Assembly: GCA_903847655.1 (NCBI GenBank)
Contig: CAINEG010000195.1
Location: forward strand, 1-16,882
From: an uncultured Bacteroidota bacterium
Lineage (GTDB): Bacteria; Bacteroidota; Bacteroidia; Chitinophagales; Chitinophagaceae
Direction: 5' to 3'
DNA length: 16,882 bases
Shown: positions 15,271 to 16,882 of the stretch, one piece after another
How the letters are laid out: the number at the start of each line of letters is the position of its first letter
How positions within the stretch are numbered: the first letter of the stretch is position 1
Position numbers and translations under genes: made by a program
The notes under the pieces: model-generated
Databases searched by the model: none
What the model was told of the DNA's origin: nothing
Seen by the model: only the letters and a program-made list of their open reading frames with translations

Positions 15271-15894
15271 ATGAAAAAAGGTTTCCTAATTGCTGCCATC
15301 TTACTAGTAGCAGTAACATTGACCAACACCGCTTCTGCGCAAATTAAAATTGGTTATTTTGATGATCAAAGTGTTATTTCTTTGTTCCCTGGAATTCAAG
15401 AAAAATTGGATAGTGTACTTAGATCTTATGCACAAGATACTTTACAAGACGAGTACAACTACACATTGAAAGACTATCAAGTGAAAGACAGCATTTACAA
15501 AAAAGATTCTGCTGATTTGTCTAAAAGACCAAAAGCACTTGAAATGGCCACTACCGATTTGAATAAATTAAAATACAAATTGATTAACTGGCAACAATAC
15601 CAACAACAAGCAATGCAACAAAAAGAAGAAGGACTATTGCTGCCTTACAGACAAAAAGTAGCTGCTGCTTTAAGCGAAGTAGTTGCAGAAAATAAATACA
15701 GTTTAGTATTGAAAGCAGAATCATTGTCTCCTTATGCGCAACCATCCATTGCCGATAACTTAACCATCAGAGTGGCCATGAAGTTGAAATTGAATTTGCC
15801 TAAAGAAGTAGTAGACGCTTTCAAAGCAGCTACTGGCGGTGCAACTATGCCTGTCCCTGCTGCTGCTAAAGCGGCACCAGCTAAAAAAGGATAA
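15271..15894 (+). CDS. OmpH/Skp-family periplasmic chaperone (second copy)
   Basis: A 207-residue exported OmpH-like protein. The signal peptide ends at about residue 24 (TASA|Q). The mature part begins IKIGYFDDQSVISLFPG, the strand-helix start of the family. The middle (about 45-145) is helical, but Gln- and Tyr-rich (WQQYQQQAMQQKEEG) rather than highly charged. The body ends with KYSLVLKAESLSPYAQP. A tail of about 15 residues, rich in Ala, Pro and Lys (VPAAAKAAPAKKG), is flexible and may touch peptidoglycan or the membrane. It follows the first copy by 40 A-rich bases and is the last gene before a strong hairpin. The different composition suggests a distinct client range, which is inference. 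Confidence 0.85.
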   Translation: MKKGFLIAAILLVAVTLTNTASAQIKIGYFDDQSVISLFPGIQEKLDSVLRSYAQDTLQDEYNYTLKDYQVKDSIYKKDSADLSKRPKALEMATTDLNKLKYKLINWQQYQQQAMQQKEEGLLLPYRQKVAAALSEVVAENKYSLVLKAESLSPYAQPSIADNLTIRVAMKLKLNLPKEVVDAFKAATGGATMPVPAAAKAAPAKKG

Positions 15895-15916
15895 TCTTTT
15901 TTTAAATATTTATAGG

Positions 15917-15947
15917 AAGAACCTCGTTGTTATGCAACGAGGTTCTT
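15917..15947 (+). terminator. Strong hairpin terminator after the second ompH-like gene
   Basis: The arms AAGAACCTCGTTG (15917-15929) and CAACGAGGTTCTT (15935-15947) pair perfectly over 13 bp around a 5-base loop TTATG. The following AGTTTTA gives only a short T run, so termination may be partial; a run of seven T and further A/T bases also precede the stem. It lies 22 bases after the ompH-like stop and 30 before murI, so it probably closes the nadK-to-ompH block and separates murI. Confidence 0.75.
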
Positions 15948-15977
15948 AGTTTTACAGAAGAAAGTTAAATTTATTTT

Positions 15978-16799
15978 ATGCCAGCACCCATTGGTGTTTT
16001 TGATAGTGGATATGGAGGGTTGACCATATTGAAAGAGTTGAAAAAACAATTGCCTACTTACGATTATATTTATTTAGGGGACAATGCCCGTGCCCCCTAT
16101 GGCACAAGATCTTTTGATACAGTCTATCAATATACTTTAGAAGCAGTCAATTGGTTTTTTGCACAAGGTTGTGAATTGGTGGTCTTGGCCTGCAATACGG
16201 CATCGGCCAAAGCGCTTAGAAACATTCAACAACTTGACTTACCTCAATTGGCTCCAGGGAAAAGGGTATTAGGTGTAATTAGACCTAGTGCTGAAGTATT
16301 AGGAAATTTTTCCAAGACTCAAAAAGTGGGTATCATGGGTACCCAAGGCACTATCCAAAGCGATAGCTATGCCATAGAATTGTCTAAGTTTTTTCCTGCG
16401 CTTAAAGTATACCAACAAGCCTGCCCAATGTGGGTGCCCTTGATTGAAAATGGAGAATACGATCATCCTGGCGCAGACTATTTTGTCCAACAGTACCTGG
16501 ATGCCCTTTTTAAGCAGTCTACCGAGATTGATGCTATTTTGCTTGCTTGCACTCATTATCCTTTATTGGAAGCTAAAATAAGGTCCTTTTTGCCCCCTGG
16601 GGTGAAACTGGTGGAACAGGGTGCAATTGTGGCGGAAAGTTTGGCAAAATACTTAGTAGCACATCCAGAAATGGCGCAAAAATGCAGTAAAAATGGGCAT
16701 TTGTCCTTTTTTACAACAGATGAGCCTCTAAGCTTTGAAAAGCAGGCCAGTTTGTTTTTTGGACAAAAAATTGAGGCAAAACATACAGATTTAGCTTAA
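15978..16799 (+). CDS. murI: Glutamate racemase
   Basis: MurI converts L-glutamate to D-glutamate for the peptidoglycan stem peptide. The 273-residue protein shows the full set of family motifs: GVFDSGYGGLT (6-16) with Asp 9 and Ser 10; YLGDNARAPYGTRS (32-45); LACNTAS (70-76) with catalytic Cys 72; and LLACTHYPLL (188-197) with the second catalytic Cys 191 and His 193. The two cysteines act as the opposite acid/base pair. Length is typical. The ATG at 15978 follows an A/T-rich leader after the terminator. TAGTTTTA (15948-15955), one mismatch from a -7 element, directly follows the hairpin and could start transcription, though I find no good -33 partner. Confidence 0.96.
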   Translation: MPAPIGVFDSGYGGLTILKELKKQLPTYDYIYLGDNARAPYGTRSFDTVYQYTLEAVNWFFAQGCELVVLACNTASAKALRNIQQLDLPQLAPGKRVLGVIRPSAEVLGNFSKTQKVGIMGTQGTIQSDSYAIELSKFFPALKVYQQACPMWVPLIENGEYDHPGADYFVQQYLDALFKQSTEIDAILLACTHYPLLEAKIRSFLPPGVKLVEQGAIVAESLAKYLVAHPEMAQKCSKNGHLSFFTTDEPLSFEKQASLFFGQKIEAKHTDLA

Positions 16800-16816
16800 A
16801 AAATGAAAAAAAACCC

Positions 16817-16824
16817 TATTTTTG
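16817..16824 (+). promoter_or_regulatory. -7 promoter element for the gene at the right edge
   Basis: TATTTTTG matches TAnnTTTG exactly, 22 bases before the ATG at 16847. A TTAG at 16791-16794 is 22 bases upstream of it and could be a weak -33 element, slightly beyond the usual spacing. It starts 17 bases after the murI stop, so the next gene probably has its own promoter. Confidence 0.5.
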
Positions 16825-16846
16825 CCGTCCTTTCACAGGTAGTGGT

Positions 16847-16882
16847 ATGGTGACTGCTATTGAAGTGGAAACAATTTTAAGA
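16847..16882 (+). CDS. Start of a further gene, cut by the window end (unidentified)
   Basis: An ATG at 16847 opens a frame of 12 codons (MVTAIEVETILR) that runs out of the window without a stop. The preceding exact -7 element and the plus-strand direction support a real gene start, and the residues look like the beginning of an amphipathic helix, but too little is present to name a family. Confidence 0.4.
   Translation, partial: MVTAIEVETILR

Noticed and set aside
16803..16853. A 16-codon ORF (MKKNPIFAVLSQVVVW) just after murI
   Set aside because: It contains the exact -7 element TATTTTTG and overlaps the start of the next gene; it is more simply promoter DNA.
1..16882. CRISPR arrays, insertion sequences, tRNA or rRNA genes, defence or secondary-metabolite clusters
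   Set aside because: No regularly spaced repeats, transposase-like frames, terminal inverted repeats or RNA-gene signatures were seen; composition looks uniform along the window.

Overview
The window looks like chromosomal core DNA from a member of the Bacteroidota, most likely the Chitinophagaceae/Sphingobacteriales side. Reasons: low GC by eye (mid to upper 30s percent); start codons without Shine-Dalgarno sequences but with A/T-rich leaders; several perfect matches to the Bacteroidota -7 promoter element TAnnTTTG; and family content typical of the phylum (GldC, a DUF6089-type outer-membrane protein, paired OmpH/Skp genes after bamA, and a MerR-type protein with a long N-terminal extension). 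The genus cannot be fixed from sequence alone. I see no mobile element, CRISPR array, tRNA, rRNA or prophage gene. Genes fill almost everything, and the longest gap is 178 bases.

Layout. (1) 1-3275, plus strand: the 3' end of ftsH (AAA+/M41 membrane protease, cut by the window edge), a lone LUD-domain gene, lpxH (lipid A synthesis) and an MscS-type channel, closed by a compact hairpin shared with the convergent merR-like gene. (2) 3295-5023: a divergent pair, a MerR-type regulator on the minus strand and a putative, very divergent GT-B glycosyltransferase on the plus strand. Both have a perfect -7 element only 3-4 bases before the start codon. (3) 5071-6399: gldC, a GatB/YqeY-domain gene and a CvpA-family membrane protein, tightly packed. 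(4) 6578-9374: alpha/beta hydrolase, CBS-pair/ACT-like protein and a small Omp85-like protein (one POTRA plus barrel), the last two overlapping by 8 bases. (5) 9383-15894: nadK, a DUF6089-type barrel, uppS, bamA and two OmpH/Skp-like chaperones, ending in a strong 13-bp hairpin. (6) 15978-16882: murI, then a promoter-like element and the first codons of a further gene cut by the window end.

How they fit together: much of the window serves the cell envelope. LpxH feeds lipid A, UppS makes the undecaprenyl carrier, MurI supplies D-glutamate for peptidoglycan, and BamA with the Skp-like chaperones inserts outer-membrane barrels. Around them sit little-studied proteins whose position suggests envelope roles: the one-POTRA Omp85-like protein, the DUF6089-type barrel and the CBS/ACT protein. 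The least explained parts are the one-POTRA Omp85-like gene, whose POTRA closely resembles POTRA 5 of the neighbouring BamA, and the possibly leaderless divergent promoter pair. No wholly new system is evident.
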